Shown here piece by piece: positions 1 to 8,831 of a stretch of 64,000 bases of DNA. Position 1 is the first letter of the stretch, and each line of letters opens with the position of its first letter. Made by a program: the position numbers and the translations under genes. Location: contig NZ_JRMB01000001.1 of assembly GCF_000759445.1 (NCBI RefSeq), positions 1,426,001 through 1,490,000 on the forward strand, in the 5' to 3' direction. The notes under the pieces were generated by a model. It saw nothing but the letters and a program-made list of their open reading frames with translations, was not told the origin of the DNA and made no database searches. Source of the DNA: Pseudomonas lutea (lineage in GTDB: Bacteria; Pseudomonadota; Gammaproteobacteria; Pseudomonadales; Pseudomonadaceae).

Positions 1-74
1 TCCCGGCCACCGCCGCGAATTATGCCGGCGGAACGCAGATCAACTGTAGGAGCGCGCTTGCCCGCGAAATCGGT
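1..74. repeat. 74-bp direct repeat, copy 1
   Basis: This stretch recurs almost unchanged at 236-309, including the start of a REP unit (GTAGGAGCGCGCTTGCCCGC). The repeat boundary extends beyond the REP core, so the duplication copied flanking DNA too. The left edge is the window edge, so the unit may be longer. Confidence 0.85.
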
Positions 75-135
75 CCTGAATTCGCCGCATCTCTGTCGCC
101 CGTGCCGACGTCTTCGCGGGCAAGCGCGCTCCTAC
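46..135. repeat. REPIN (inverted REP pair)
   Basis: GTAGGAGCGCGCTTGCCCGCGAA at the left is matched by its inverse complement ending CGCGCTCCTAC at 135. The interior holds one unit of the GAATYCGCCGCATCTCTGTC motif that is tandemly expanded in the next REPIN. Such paired REPs are typical of Pseudomonas intergenic DNA and are mobilised by RAYT transposases; no RAYT gene is visible in the window. Confidence 0.85.
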
Positions 136-235
136 AATGGATCGTGGTCGCGATGGAGTGATGCGTGCATTCCGGCGCGACGTCTGACGATGCATGCATT
201 CCGGCGTGAGGGTGGTGCAGATGCGAAAGGCGGCG

Positions 236-309
236 TCCCGGCCACCGCTACGAATTATGCCGGCGGAACGCAGATCAACTGTAGGAGCGCGCTTGCCCGC
301 GAAATCGGT
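236..309. repeat. 74-bp direct repeat, copy 2
   Basis: Second copy of the 1-74 sequence, offset by 235 bases, with a difference near its start (CGCTACG against CGCCGCG). It leads into a second REPIN whose interior is expanded. Confidence 0.85.
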
Positions 310-519
310 GGCGAATCCGCCGCATCTCTGTCGTCCGTCCCGAAGTCTGCGGTGAATCCGCCACATCTCTGTCGCCCGTACCCTTGCGTGAATCCGCCAC
401 ATCCCTGTCGCCCGTACCCTTGCGGTGAATCCGCCGCATCTCTGTCGCCCGTACCCCGTCTGCGGTGCATCGCCGAAGTCCCGTCACGCCTGCCGACGTC
501 TTCGCGGGCAAGCTCCTAC
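281..519. repeat. REPIN with expanded interior
   Basis: Left REP arm starts at 281 and the right arm (TTCGCGGGCAAGCTCCTAC) ends at 519. The right arm has lost GCGC relative to its partner. Between the arms is a minisatellite of about four 36-41 bp units instead of the single unit seen in the neighbouring REPIN. Confidence 0.75.
311..470. repeat. Minisatellite of about 36-41 bp units
   Basis: Four successive units begin GAATCCGCC(A/G)CATC and continue (T/C)CTGTCG(C/T)CCGT(A/C)CC. Spacing varies between 36 and 41 bases because the unit ends differ (CTTGCG, CGTCTGCG, GAAGTCTGCG). No convincing gene lies here. Confidence 0.8.
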
Positions 520-953
520 GCTCCGTCTTGCCCGTCCCTTGGCGGTGCAATCGCTGCCACAGCTTCGATTTCAATCATCATGCCGTCCAGCGCCAGCCGG
601 GGCACCGGGATCAGGGTGCAGACCGGCTTGTTGCAGCCTGCCCATGCCCGGTCCGCTTGCTCCACCCAGATTCGCAGCCGCTGCTCGGAGTGGTCGGCAA
701 TCAGTAGCGTTAATTTGAAGACGTCGCGAAGATCGGCACCTTTCGACTGCAGGGCTGTTCGTACATTGGCAATCGCTTGCGCTGCCTGCTCGGCGAACAC
801 GCTAGACAACTCACCGCGAGGATCTTCCCCACCCTGCCCCGCGACGAACAACCATCGGGCGCCTGGCTGCACATCCGCGAGTTGGGAATAGGCGTTTGGA
901 GTGGGATCGTACAAGCCAGCGGGGTTAAGCAAGTCAAAAGTTGAAGAAGTCAT
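516..953 (-). CDS. RidA/YjgF/UK114 family protein
   Basis: A 145-residue protein of the RidA fold. The family includes enamine/imine deaminases that clear reactive 2-aminoacrylate, and also members fused into catabolic pathways. The N-terminal part carries LNPAGLYDPTPNAYSQ, close to the usual N(P)xGLYxP..YSH start, and the C-terminal half carries the trimer-core motif ending EIEAVAAI. A strong ribosome site (CAGGAAC) sits before the ATG. The C-terminus runs right up to the REPIN at 519, so the last residues overlap repeat DNA. The arginine of archetypal RidA (in the IPVP-x-RLAL motif) is present as P-RLAL, so deaminase activity is possible, but subfamily assignment is uncertain. Confidence 0.85.
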   Translation of the reverse strand: MTSSTFDLLNPAGLYDPTPNAYSQLADVQPGARWLFVAGQGGEDPRGELSSVFAEQAAQAIANVRTALQSKGADLRDVFKLTLLIADHSEQRLRIWVEQADRAWAGCNKPVCTLIPVPRLALDGMMIEIEAVAAIAPPRDGQDGA

Positions 954-1031
954 GAGCCGTTCCTGAACGTGTGGACGTCCAGTCTCGAACCTCCACCTAG
1001 ATGGAGGTCAAGGGACACGCTCGGCAGTGCA

Positions 1032-2216
1032 TCAATTTTCCAGCGCATACCGCCGGCAATGCTCCAGATAGCCCTGCTCATGACTGCCCACCAGACTCAC
1101 GACGTTGCTCCACAGCCACGACGGCGCGTCCAGCGTCTGCGAGCGATTGAGCTGCAATTCACGCATCCATGACGAGCGTGTGGCGAGGTCCATCTGGCGG
1201 GCATGGGCCAGACCCACGACCCGGGCCAGGTAACCGGCCGCTTTCATGGCTTCGCGCTCACTCAGCTGATCGAGCTCAAGCTTCATGTCCTGGGGCAGCA
1301 GCTCGCGCACGAAGAAACCATGATCCAGCATGCGCGTGGCGATCATGCGGTTGCCCAACCCCGGCGACAGGTGCCTGGCGCCTTCGACCACACGTTTGCC
1401 ATTGTCCCGGGGCATTCCTGCACGCGGCGTGCGCGGGGCAGCGGCGGCGACGGCCTCCTTGATGTCGAGCAGGCAATACTCCTGATCTTCGTCGTCACCC
1501 ACGCTCAACAGCACCGCGTAACGCAGCAGGCCCAGCGAACTGCAACCCTTCACCCAGTACGCGCAATCGAGCATCTCGACGCGATCGTCTTTCGACCGGC
1601 CTTTGAGCGACGTCACCAGCGCATGAATCTCCGGCGTCAGGCACAGCGTCTTCAAGGCGTCACGCTCGGCGCGGGACAGCGACCAGAAATGCTTGCCCAG
1701 CGGGATGGTCGGGCGGGTGTCTTCGATGCGCTCCTGAGCCAGGTGCTTCCAGGTCCGTTGCACCGCGCTGCGCATGCCGGCCTTGACCTGCGCCGGACGC
1801 GCGGGTTCCTCATCCTCACCACTCTCGAACGCCAGCTCATACCCCTGCATCATTTCTTCGAGCATTCGGGCGGTGGCGACGCCAGGCAGATCGGAGCCCC
1901 GGGCAGCGGTGGCCAATGACAGCGCCAGCCGCACCAGGTCATGGGCGGGATTGCCGATCACCGTCTGGTCAAGGTCGCGGATGTGAATATCGATGCGCCC
2001 TCTGGAGTCGCCAGTGGGGCCGAGGTTGCCCGCGTGACAGTCGCCGCAGATCCACACCGGCGGACCGCTGGGCAAACGCCGGCCCGACTGGCTGTGCAGC
2101 CATTCATAGAATTGCACCGTACTGCCGCGCACGTAGGCGTGGGCAGAACGGGCCATTTTCAGGTTGCGGAGCTCGTTGAGCGGTTTAATGCGAGCGGAGG
2201 GTCGAGGCGTCTTCAT
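1032..2216 (-). CDS. DUF2252 family protein
   Basis: A 394-residue protein matching the DUF2252 family, whose members look like distant kinase/phosphotransferase-fold proteins of unknown function. Recognisable stretches are KMARSAHAYVRGS near the N-terminus, CGDCHAGNLG followed by IHIRDLDQTVIGNPAHDLVRL (split here as a description of the conserved D/N-rich centre), and AYWVKGCSSLGLLRY later. The reading frame is open further upstream, but the ATG at 2216 is chosen because family members begin near MKTPR. It is divergent from the peptidase gene at 2457. Function not known. Confidence 0.8.
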   Translation of the reverse strand: MKTPRPSARIKPLNELRNLKMARSAHAYVRGSTVQFYEWLHSQSGRRLPSGPPVWICGDCHAGNLGPTGDSRGRIDIHIRDLDQTVIGNPAHDLVRLALSLATAARGSDLPGVATARMLEEMMQGYELAFESGEDEEPARPAQVKAGMRSAVQRTWKHLAQERIEDTRPTIPLGKHFWSLSRAERDALKTLCLTPEIHALVTSLKGRSKDDRVEMLDCAYWVKGCSSLGLLRYAVLLSVGDDEDQEYCLLDIKEAVAAAAPRTPRAGMPRDNGKRVVEGARHLSPGLGNRMIATRMLDHGFFVRELLPQDMKLELDQLSEREAMKAAGYLARVVGLAHARQMDLATRSSWMRELQLNRSQTLDAPSWLWSNVVSLVGSHEQGYLEHCRRYALEN

Positions 2217-2456
2217 GAACGATTCTTTACAGAGAGGTAATGCGTTGACTCGCTGCAAAGAGAAATGTTGCGGAATGTTTCTAAAAGCTCTCGATTGACC
2301 GCTGTGTGGCGCGTGCAGGGGGCTGTTGCCTGCCGATGTAAGCATCAATGGAGTACGACATCGCAAGCCCTGGCCACTCGGCGGGACCTTCACTTCGAAG
2401 GCGGAAACCTGCGTCCCCCTCTCAGTCCCAGTTGAGTGTGTCGAGAGGAGAGAATC

Positions 2457-3449
2457 ATGGACGCATCATTTACCATCACTTATTCAGCGTTCCCTTCCAT
2501 CGCCGAACCGCGCACCAGCGGACGGCTCAAGGTCGATGGCCTTCACGAGCTTTATTGGGAGGAATGCGGCAACCCGGACGGGATCCCGGCCGTGTACTTT
2601 CACGGCGGCCCCGGAGAAGGTGCAGACCCTTCGAAACGCTGCTTCTGGGACCCGGACGCCTATCGCATTGTGCTCTTCGATCAGCGCGGCGCGCTGCGCT
2701 CGACGCCCCTTGCCGAACTCAAGGACAACACCACCCAGCATCTCATCAACGATATTGAAACGTTGCGCAAGATGCTCGGTCTCGAGCAATGGCTGGTACT
2801 CGGCGGGTCCTGGGGTACAACACTCGCTCTGGCGTACGGTGAAGCGCACCCGCAAGCGTGCCTGGGGTTCATTCTTCGCGGGATCATGCTGGGCACGCCG
2901 GACGAGATCGACTGGTTTCTCTATGGCATGCGGCGCTTTCTGCCACAGGTCCACAAGGATTTCGCCGAATGGCTACCAGAGGCCGAGCGCGGTGATTTGC
3001 TCAAGGGCTACCTGAAGCGCCTGACCAGCGATGACCCGGAGTGCCGACTGGATGCGGCGCGGCGCTGGACGAAATACTCCGGCAGCTGCGCGCTGCTTGA
3101 GCACAACCCCGAGTCGGTGGAGAGCCAGGCCGCGGATGAGGCGCTGGCGCTGGGCATGGGACGTCTGGACGCGTGGTATTTCAGCCACGGATTTTTTCTT
3201 GAACCTGACCAGCTGGTCCGCGACATTGAGCGTATCAGCCACCTGCCCTGTCTGCTGATCCAGGGCGAGCACGACATGATCGCCACGCCCAACTCCGCCT
3301 ATCGCTTACACGAGGTGTGGCCCGGCTCGATCTTGCGCCAGGTCCCGAAGGCGGGCCACGCGCCGACCGAGCCGGGGAACATGAGCGCGCTCATCCAGGC
3401 AACCGAGCACTTCAAGCGTCATCGGCGGTTTTTGGAGGATCTGCCGTGA
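2457..3449 (+). CDS. pip: Proline iminopeptidase-like alpha/beta hydrolase
   Basis: A 330-residue S33-family peptidase expected to release N-terminal proline from small peptides in the cytoplasm. The oxyanion HGGPG motif is at about residue 49, the nucleophile Ser is in GGSWG at about 118, the acid is in GEHDM and the base in KAGHAPTEPG near the C-terminus. The ATG at 2457 is chosen over an upstream one because GAGAGGAGAG precedes it. The usual DQRGCGRS motif reads DQRGALRS here, so substrate preference could differ from textbook Pip. The length fits the family. Confidence 0.85.
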   Translation: MDASFTITYSAFPSIAEPRTSGRLKVDGLHELYWEECGNPDGIPAVYFHGGPGEGADPSKRCFWDPDAYRIVLFDQRGALRSTPLAELKDNTTQHLINDIETLRKMLGLEQWLVLGGSWGTTLALAYGEAHPQACLGFILRGIMLGTPDEIDWFLYGMRRFLPQVHKDFAEWLPEAERGDLLKGYLKRLTSDDPECRLDAARRWTKYSGSCALLEHNPESVESQAADEALALGMGRLDAWYFSHGFFLEPDQLVRDIERISHLPCLLIQGEHDMIATPNSAYRLHEVWPGSILRQVPKAGHAPTEPGNMSALIQATEHFKRHRRFLEDLP

Positions 3450-3500
3450 TTTTTTCCAGCGCCACGCACTGTCGGGCAAGAACGATGAGCCAGGTTTTTT

Positions 3501-6386
3501 CTACAACAGCGTGCTGAGGTCCAGCCTGTCCTGGGGAACCGGCATCGAAAAGTAGTAGCCCTGGGCCTGACCTGCGCCCATCTCGCGCAGCAGCTGCAAG
3601 GTCGCGGCATCTTCCACGCCCTCGGCCACTACGGTCAGGCCGAGGGACTCGGCCATGCGCACGATCGCGCGGACGATGGCCCGGCTGCGCGAACTGGTGG
3701 TGAGTTCCAGGGTGAACGACTTGTCGATTTTCAATCCGCTGAAATGGTACTGATGCACGTAGCTGAGTGAAGAAAAACCCGCGCCGAAATCATCCAGCAC
3801 CACCGATACGCCGTTGTCGGCCAGGTGCTTCATGGCTTGGCGTGCCAGTTCCGGCTCGGCCACCAGCGCGCCTTCGGTGAGCTCCAGACAAATGCGCGAC
3901 GGCGCCACGCCATGCTCGCTGAGCAGGCCGAGCACCTCGCTGGAGAACTCGGGCCGGGTGATGCTGTAACTGGAGCAGTTGACGTGAACGGTCGGCCAGT
4001 GCGCGTGATCCGGGTGGGCGAGTATCGCCACCACCTGCTGCAGCATGTAGAAGTCCAGGCGGCCGATCAGCCGGAGCCCTTCCAGTGCCGGGAGAAACTG
4101 GCCCGGCGCGATGATCCGGCCGTCCGCCTGCCGCCAGCGAATCAGCGCCTCCAGCGCCAGAATGCGTCCGCTGGCCACATCGATGATCGGCTGGAAGTAC
4201 GGCAGCAGCTCGTCGGTGCGCTTGAGTGCATTGCGCAGGGCCGTCTCCTGGTCCATCTGGTCGGAGACTTCACGGCGCACTTCCTGGTTGAACACTGCGT
4301 AGCTGTCGCGCCCGGCGTGTTTGACCCGGTACATGGCGGTGTCGGCGTCACGCAGCAGGTCAGCCGGCTCGCTGTGAAACTGCAGATCGGCGCCGACCAC
4401 GCCGATGCTGCAAGAGGAAAACACGGCATGGCCGTCGATGTAGAACGGCACATCGAAGGCCAGCAGGATGCGTTCGGCAATCGCCACGGTGACGTCGGGC
4501 GGCGCGGCGTAGGCCAGCACTGCGAACTCATCACCGCCCAGTCTGGCCAACAGATCGCTGTCGCGCATGCACTGGCGCAGACGGTCGGCGGCCTGGATCA
4601 GCAATTGGTCTCCCGAGTGATGGCCGAGGCTGTCGTTGACCATCTTGAAACGGTCGAGGTCGATGAACATCACCGCCAGGTCTGAACCTTGTGCGCAGAA
4701 GTCCTGCCAGGCTTCCTTGAGCCGTTGCTGCAGATGGCTGCGGTTGGGCAGCCCGGTCAGCGCATCGTGGGCGTTTTCGTGCTGCAACTTGGCGTTGGCG
4801 TAGTCCAGCTCCCGGGTGCGGTCCTGCACGCGCGCTTCCAGCCGCAGGTTGGCGGTGTGAATGGCTTCGGCGGCGCTGCGCCTTGACAATGCGGTGTCGA
4901 TATGGCGCGACACAAAGGTCAGCAATTCCTGATCGCGCAGCGAATAACTGACGTGGGACGTATAGCTCTGCACCGCCAGCACGCCGCGCACCACCTCGCC
5001 GTCGAACAACGGGATGCCCAGCCAGGAGCTTGAACGATTGACCTCATTCTGCAAGGTGATTTCGCCGATGCTCTCCAGCCAGCGGGCCTCGTCGCTGTCG
5101 ATCAGGCAAGGCCGACGCTGGCGGATCACGTACTCGGTAAAGCCACGCTCGCCACGGCGCGGGTCAGGTCGACGGGTCAGCCGCTCGTCCACGTAATAGG
5201 GGAAGGTCACCTCGCCGGTGGCGTCGTCGAACAGCGCGATGTAAAAGTTGAGCGCGAACAGCAGCTCGCCGACGATGCCGTGCAGGCTTTTGAACAAATC
5301 GGCCATGTCGCCGGGCTGACTGGACAGCTCGGTGATCTGAAACAGCGCACTTTGCAGGTGCTCGGCGCGCTCGCGATCGGCGACTTCGTTGCGCAGGGCG
5401 TCGTTGAGGCGGGACAGTTCAAGGGTGCGGCGGGCAACGGTCTCTTCCAGTTGCGCGCGATGAAGAATGCGGTCCAACGCCATCGCGACATGGCGAGCCA
5501 CCACCAGAAACAGCTCCTGGTCTTCAACGCTGTACACCCGGGCGACGTCGTAGACCTGCATCGCCAGCATGCCAAAGACGTCGTCGGAGGCGTTTTTCAG
5601 CGGGGCGCCCATCCAGAATTCCGGGCGATGCCCCACACAGTGAAAACGGTCCAGGCTCTGCGCCCGCTCGATGGCTGCACCGTCGACGAACAGCGGCTGC
5701 TCGGTGGTCAGCACATAGCCGGTCATGGACAACCTATGGGGATCGAGAAACTCGTAGGTCTCGGCTTCCAGCGCGTCGACGTCGGTGATGTCGATGTAAT
5801 ACGGATAAGTAATCTTGCCGCTGTGGCTTTCGTACAGCGCCAGGTAGAAGTTTTCGGCGTCGATCAGGGTCGAGAGCTGCCGGTGAACACCCTGCAAAAA
5901 TGCCGAGCGGTCGCGGGTCGAACTGGCCAGGTAGGTGATTTCATACAGCACGCGCTGAGTGGCCTGCGCCCGCGCCAGGGCATCGGTCTGCAGGCGCAGG
6001 CCAAGACGGCTGGCCAGCTCGGCGAAAAATTCGTTATCCGAATCCGCCTCGGGCGTCAGTAACCAGCCCAGCGCCGACTCGCCATGACCGGTGACCCAAC
6101 GCTGCAACTGGTGCCTGCGGCAGTAACCGTCGAAATCCTCACGCGGAATCAGGGCGGGCCATGGGGTGGTCGGGGTGCCCTGCCCCAGCAGGTGCATTTG
6201 CTGACCGGCGCGGTAAGCGCCCCAGCTGAGTCCGGGCGCCGTCTGGCGCGCCGCCCGAAGCAGCCCGTCAAGCGAACTTTCGCCTGTTGGAATTCCGCCC
6301 TCCACCACGCGCGCGATGCCGGGCGCAGGCATGCGCTCGTCGGCCATCAGCGTGCACCCGGCGGGGGTCAAAAGTGGGGAATTCAT
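3501..6386 (-). CDS. Double GAF, GGDEF and EAL protein (c-di-GMP metabolism)
   Basis: A 961-residue soluble protein with two GAF-like sensor modules (roughly residues 150-315 and 350-520), each preceded by coiled-coil, then a GGDEF and an EAL domain. The synthase motif LGGDEF is intact. The phosphodiesterase part has EALIRW, VNCSS, LELTEG, LDDFGAG, KIDKSF and VVAEGVE, so both catalytic sites look competent. No membrane segments are visible. The two GAF domains are related to each other (NFYLALYESHSG..TYPYYID versus NFYIALFDDATG..FPYYVD), suggesting an internal duplication. The ATG at 6386 follows GGAGCGCC. It is convergent with pip, with a gap of only about 50 bases. The ligand is unknown. 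Confidence 0.9.
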   Translation of the reverse strand: MNSPLLTPAGCTLMADERMPAPGIARVVEGGIPTGESSLDGLLRAARQTAPGLSWGAYRAGQQMHLLGQGTPTTPWPALIPREDFDGYCRRHQLQRWVTGHGESALGWLLTPEADSDNEFFAELASRLGLRLQTDALARAQATQRVLYEITYLASSTRDRSAFLQGVHRQLSTLIDAENFYLALYESHSGKITYPYYIDITDVDALEAETYEFLDPHRLSMTGYVLTTEQPLFVDGAAIERAQSLDRFHCVGHRPEFWMGAPLKNASDDVFGMLAMQVYDVARVYSVEDQELFLVVARHVAMALDRILHRAQLEETVARRTLELSRLNDALRNEVADRERAEHLQSALFQITELSSQPGDMADLFKSLHGIVGELLFALNFYIALFDDATGEVTFPYYVDERLTRRPDPRRGERGFTEYVIRQRRPCLIDSDEARWLESIGEITLQNEVNRSSSWLGIPLFDGEVVRGVLAVQSYTSHVSYSLRDQELLTFVSRHIDTALSRRSAAEAIHTANLRLEARVQDRTRELDYANAKLQHENAHDALTGLPNRSHLQQRLKEAWQDFCAQGSDLAVMFIDLDRFKMVNDSLGHHSGDQLLIQAADRLRQCMRDSDLLARLGGDEFAVLAYAAPPDVTVAIAERILLAFDVPFYIDGHAVFSSCSIGVVGADLQFHSEPADLLRDADTAMYRVKHAGRDSYAVFNQEVRREVSDQMDQETALRNALKRTDELLPYFQPIIDVASGRILALEALIRWRQADGRIIAPGQFLPALEGLRLIGRLDFYMLQQVVAILAHPDHAHWPTVHVNCSSYSITRPEFSSEVLGLLSEHGVAPSRICLELTEGALVAEPELARQAMKHLADNGVSVVLDDFGAGFSSLSYVHQYHFSGLKIDKSFTLELTTSSRSRAIVRAIVRMAESLGLTVVAEGVEDAATLQLLREMGAGQAQGYYFSMPVPQDRLDLSTLL

Positions 6387-6704
6387 AGGCGCTCCATTGC
6401 CAGCGTCGGACTGCGCTATCTTCAAGGGGTGTGACTAAAGGTTGCAAGCGCCATATTCGCATTTGCTATCCATTCGCGACGAAAAAAAAGGCTTTCCACG
6501 ACATTTGGTGAAAATCCGCCGAGCGGCTCCGCAGCTAGATGCCAAAATGCCACTTTCACCCGTTGTCAACCCCTGTCGTCGATCGACAGATGCACAGACG
6601 CCCCCTTTGACTGTGTTTCATCGTTTGCCATTGACCTTTGAACGCGCTCGCCTGTCACTCAATGCGGTTACCCGAATTTTTGCCCCACTGGAGACGATCA
6701 CCCC
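6387..6704. other. Divergent intergenic region
   Basis: About 318 bases between the divergent GGDEF/EAL and alcohol dehydrogenase genes. It must carry promoters for both. I see no convincing operator, RNA or small gene. Confidence 0.5.
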
Positions 6705-7769
6705 ATGATCAAGACTTACAGCTACGCCGCGCAAAAAGCTACGGACAAACTGGCACCCTTTCAGATTGAGCGCCGTGACCCTGGCGCCGATGACGTGCAG
6801 ATCGACATTCTGTTCTGCGGCGTCTGCCACTCGGACCTTCACACCGCGCGCAACGAATGGAACAACACGCTTTACCCGTCAGTGCCTGGCCACGAAATCG
6901 TCGGCAAGGTGACGGCAGTCGGCGCCAATGTCACCCACTTCAAGGTCGGCGACCTCGCCGGCGTGGGTTGCATGGTCGACAGCTGCCAGCACTGCGCCTC
7001 CTGCGCAGAAGGCGAAGAGCAATATTGCGAGAACGGCTTCACCGGCACTTACAACGGCCCGGTCTTTGGTGGCGAAAACACCTTCGGTGGCTACTCCGAC
7101 AAGATCGTGGTGAATGAGAAATTCGTCCTGAAGATTTCCCACACCGACAATCTGGCGGCCGTCGCCCCCTTGTTGTGCGCCGGGATCACCACCTATTCGC
7201 CGCTGCACCACTGGAAAGTCGGTCCCGGCAAAAAGGTCGGCGTCGTCGGCCTGGGCGGGCTGGGTCACATGGCAGTCAAAATCGCTCACGCGATGGGCGC
7301 GCACGTAGTGCTGTTTACCACCTCGCCGAACAAGCGTGAAGACGGCCTGCGTCTGGGTGCGGATGAAGTCATCGTCTCGAAAAACGCCGATGAGATGGCC
7401 ACGCAGACCAACCAGCTCGACTTCATCCTTAATACCGTTGCCGCGCCTCACAACCTTGACGCGTTTCTGAACCTGCTCAAGCGCGACGGCACCATGACTC
7501 TGGTCGGTGCGCCGGATCAACCGCACCCCTCGCCCACCGTGTTCAACCTGATTTTCAAGCGTCGCAGCCTAGCGGGCTCGCTGATTGGCGGCATCCAGGA
7601 AACCCAGGAAATGCTCGACTTCTGCGCTAAGCACGGCATCGTTTCAGACATCGAGATGATCCACATGAAGGACATCAACGAAGCCTACGAGCGCATGCTC
7701 AAAGGTGACGTGAAGTACCGTTTCGTCATCGACATGGCGACTTTGAAAGAGCAAGCGTCCGCCGCCTGA
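6705..7769 (+). CDS. Zinc-dependent NAD(P) alcohol dehydrogenase (YahK/CAD type)
   Basis: A 354-residue medium-chain dehydrogenase/reductase that should reduce aldehydes to alcohols with NADPH. Catalytic zinc ligands appear in CGVCHSDLH and GHE(I)VG; the structural zinc loop has CQHCASCAEGEEQYC. The cofactor motif is GLGGLGHMAVK. The overall sequence is close to E. coli YahK. It is followed by the molybdenum aldehyde oxidoreductase operon, so both could serve aldehyde detoxification, though a 390-base gap suggests separate transcripts. Confidence 0.9.
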   Translation: MIKTYSYAAQKATDKLAPFQIERRDPGADDVQIDILFCGVCHSDLHTARNEWNNTLYPSVPGHEIVGKVTAVGANVTHFKVGDLAGVGCMVDSCQHCASCAEGEEQYCENGFTGTYNGPVFGGENTFGGYSDKIVVNEKFVLKISHTDNLAAVAPLLCAGITTYSPLHHWKVGPGKKVGVVGLGGLGHMAVKIAHAMGAHVVLFTTSPNKREDGLRLGADEVIVSKNADEMATQTNQLDFILNTVAAPHNLDAFLNLLKRDGTMTLVGAPDQPHPSPTVFNLIFKRRSLAGSLIGGIQETQEMLDFCAKHGIVSDIEMIHMKDINEAYERMLKGDVKYRFVIDMATLKEQASAA

Positions 7770-7779
7770 CGCGCCAGGC

Positions 7780-7806
7780 AACCGGGTCGGTTTGGCTGGC
7801 CCGGTT
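7780..7806 (+). terminator. Hairpin after alcohol dehydrogenase
   Basis: AACCGGG and CCCGGTT form 7-bp arms around a 13-base loop shortly after the stop codon. A T-run follows only some 18 bases later, so this is a weak terminator candidate. The remainder up to 8159 shows no gene I can support and should hold the promoter of the next operon. Confidence 0.4.
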
Positions 7807-8159
7807 CAGCCGTAACATTCGGTGTTTTTTTCGCTTCATAAATATCCGCAACCATCCCCCGGCGCTTCGGTCACAACTGTGTGCCAAGGCCAGCACCGCC
7901 TGCTTTTACTGATCCCTCAAAGCGCCAGCCCTCGCTGCTGACATAAGCGCCACGGATTGATGAAAACGACTCACAAGTGCATGCACTGATTCGGCTGAAT
8001 GCCGAGCCTGCACATTGGTTATTGTTGATGGCCGCAGTCACGTAAAACACTGTGTTTACCCCCAGCCGTACCGCCTGCCGCTCCACCTGCCGTCCCTGCC
8101 CGTGCGTCCGCCCACCGTCGGCCGCCAGGTCTGACCCACTGCTGACGAGGAACCCGTTC

Positions 8160-8831
8160 ATGACCGATCAGCCTGATCGCCCCGATAAAGAACAAGCGTC
8201 TTGTGACCTCAAGGCGTTCACCGTGCCCTCACGCCGCAATTTTCTGAAATCCATCGGCGTCTCCAGCCTCGCGGCCGCAACCGCGCCGATCTGGACCCAG
8301 GCGCTGGAGGCCCAGGCCGCTGTCGCCGATGACCTCGACCCGCCGAGGGCCGACGAAAGGCGCATGACCCTGAAGGTCAACGGCCAGGCGCACACCTTGA
8401 ACCTCCCAGCCAATGCAGCGCTGCTCGACGTGCTACGCGACCGATTGCAGCTCACCGGCACCAAGAAAGGCTGCGACCATGGCCAGTGCGGCGCCTGCAC
8501 CGTGCACGTCAATGGGGTAGCGATCAACTCGTGTCTCTCGCTTGCCGCGATGCACGAAGGCGACGACATCACCACCATCGAAGGCCTGGCGCGCAACGGC
8601 AAACTGCACCCGGTGCAAGAAGCGTTCTGGGAGCACGATGCTTACCAGTGCGGCTATTGCACCTCCGGGCAGATCATGAGCGCGGCGGCGCTGCTGCAGG
8701 ACAAAAACATCGGCACCGACGATCACAGCGTGCGCGAAGCCATGAGCGGAAATATCTGCCGTTGCGGCGCTTACAAGAACATCCTCGCGGCGATCCAGTC
8801 GGCGCGGATCAAAGTGCAGGAGGTGAGCTGA
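8160..8831 (+). CDS. paoA: Periplasmic aldehyde oxidoreductase, 2Fe-2S subunit
   Basis: A 223-residue small subunit of a xanthine oxidase-family enzyme, resembling PaoA (YagT). A twin-arginine signal (SRRNFLKSIG at residues 24-33) marks it for folded export, which can carry the whole trimer to the periplasm. Cluster ligands are seen in CDHGQCGAC (C105, C110, C113), and in CGYCTSGQ and CRCGAY toward the C-terminus. GAGGAA precedes the ATG. Its stop overlaps the next start (TGATG), indicating translational coupling in an operon with the FAD and molybdenum subunits. Confidence 0.9.
   Translation: MTDQPDRPDKEQASCDLKAFTVPSRRNFLKSIGVSSLAAATAPIWTQALEAQAAVADDLDPPRADERRMTLKVNGQAHTLNLPANAALLDVLRDRLQLTGTKKGCDHGQCGACTVHVNGVAINSCLSLAAMHEGDDITTIEGLARNGKLHPVQEAFWEHDAYQCGYCTSGQIMSAAALLQDKNIGTDDHSVREAMSGNICRCGAYKNILAAIQSARIKVQEVS

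Noticed and set aside
311..470. CRISPR-like tandem repeat
   Set aside because: Units are directly adjacent with no unique spacers, and no cas gene is in the window; it is a minisatellite within a REPIN.
7871..8161. 96-codon minus-strand frame before paoA
   Set aside because: No ribosome site, odd composition, and it occupies the promoter region of the aldehyde oxidoreductase operon.
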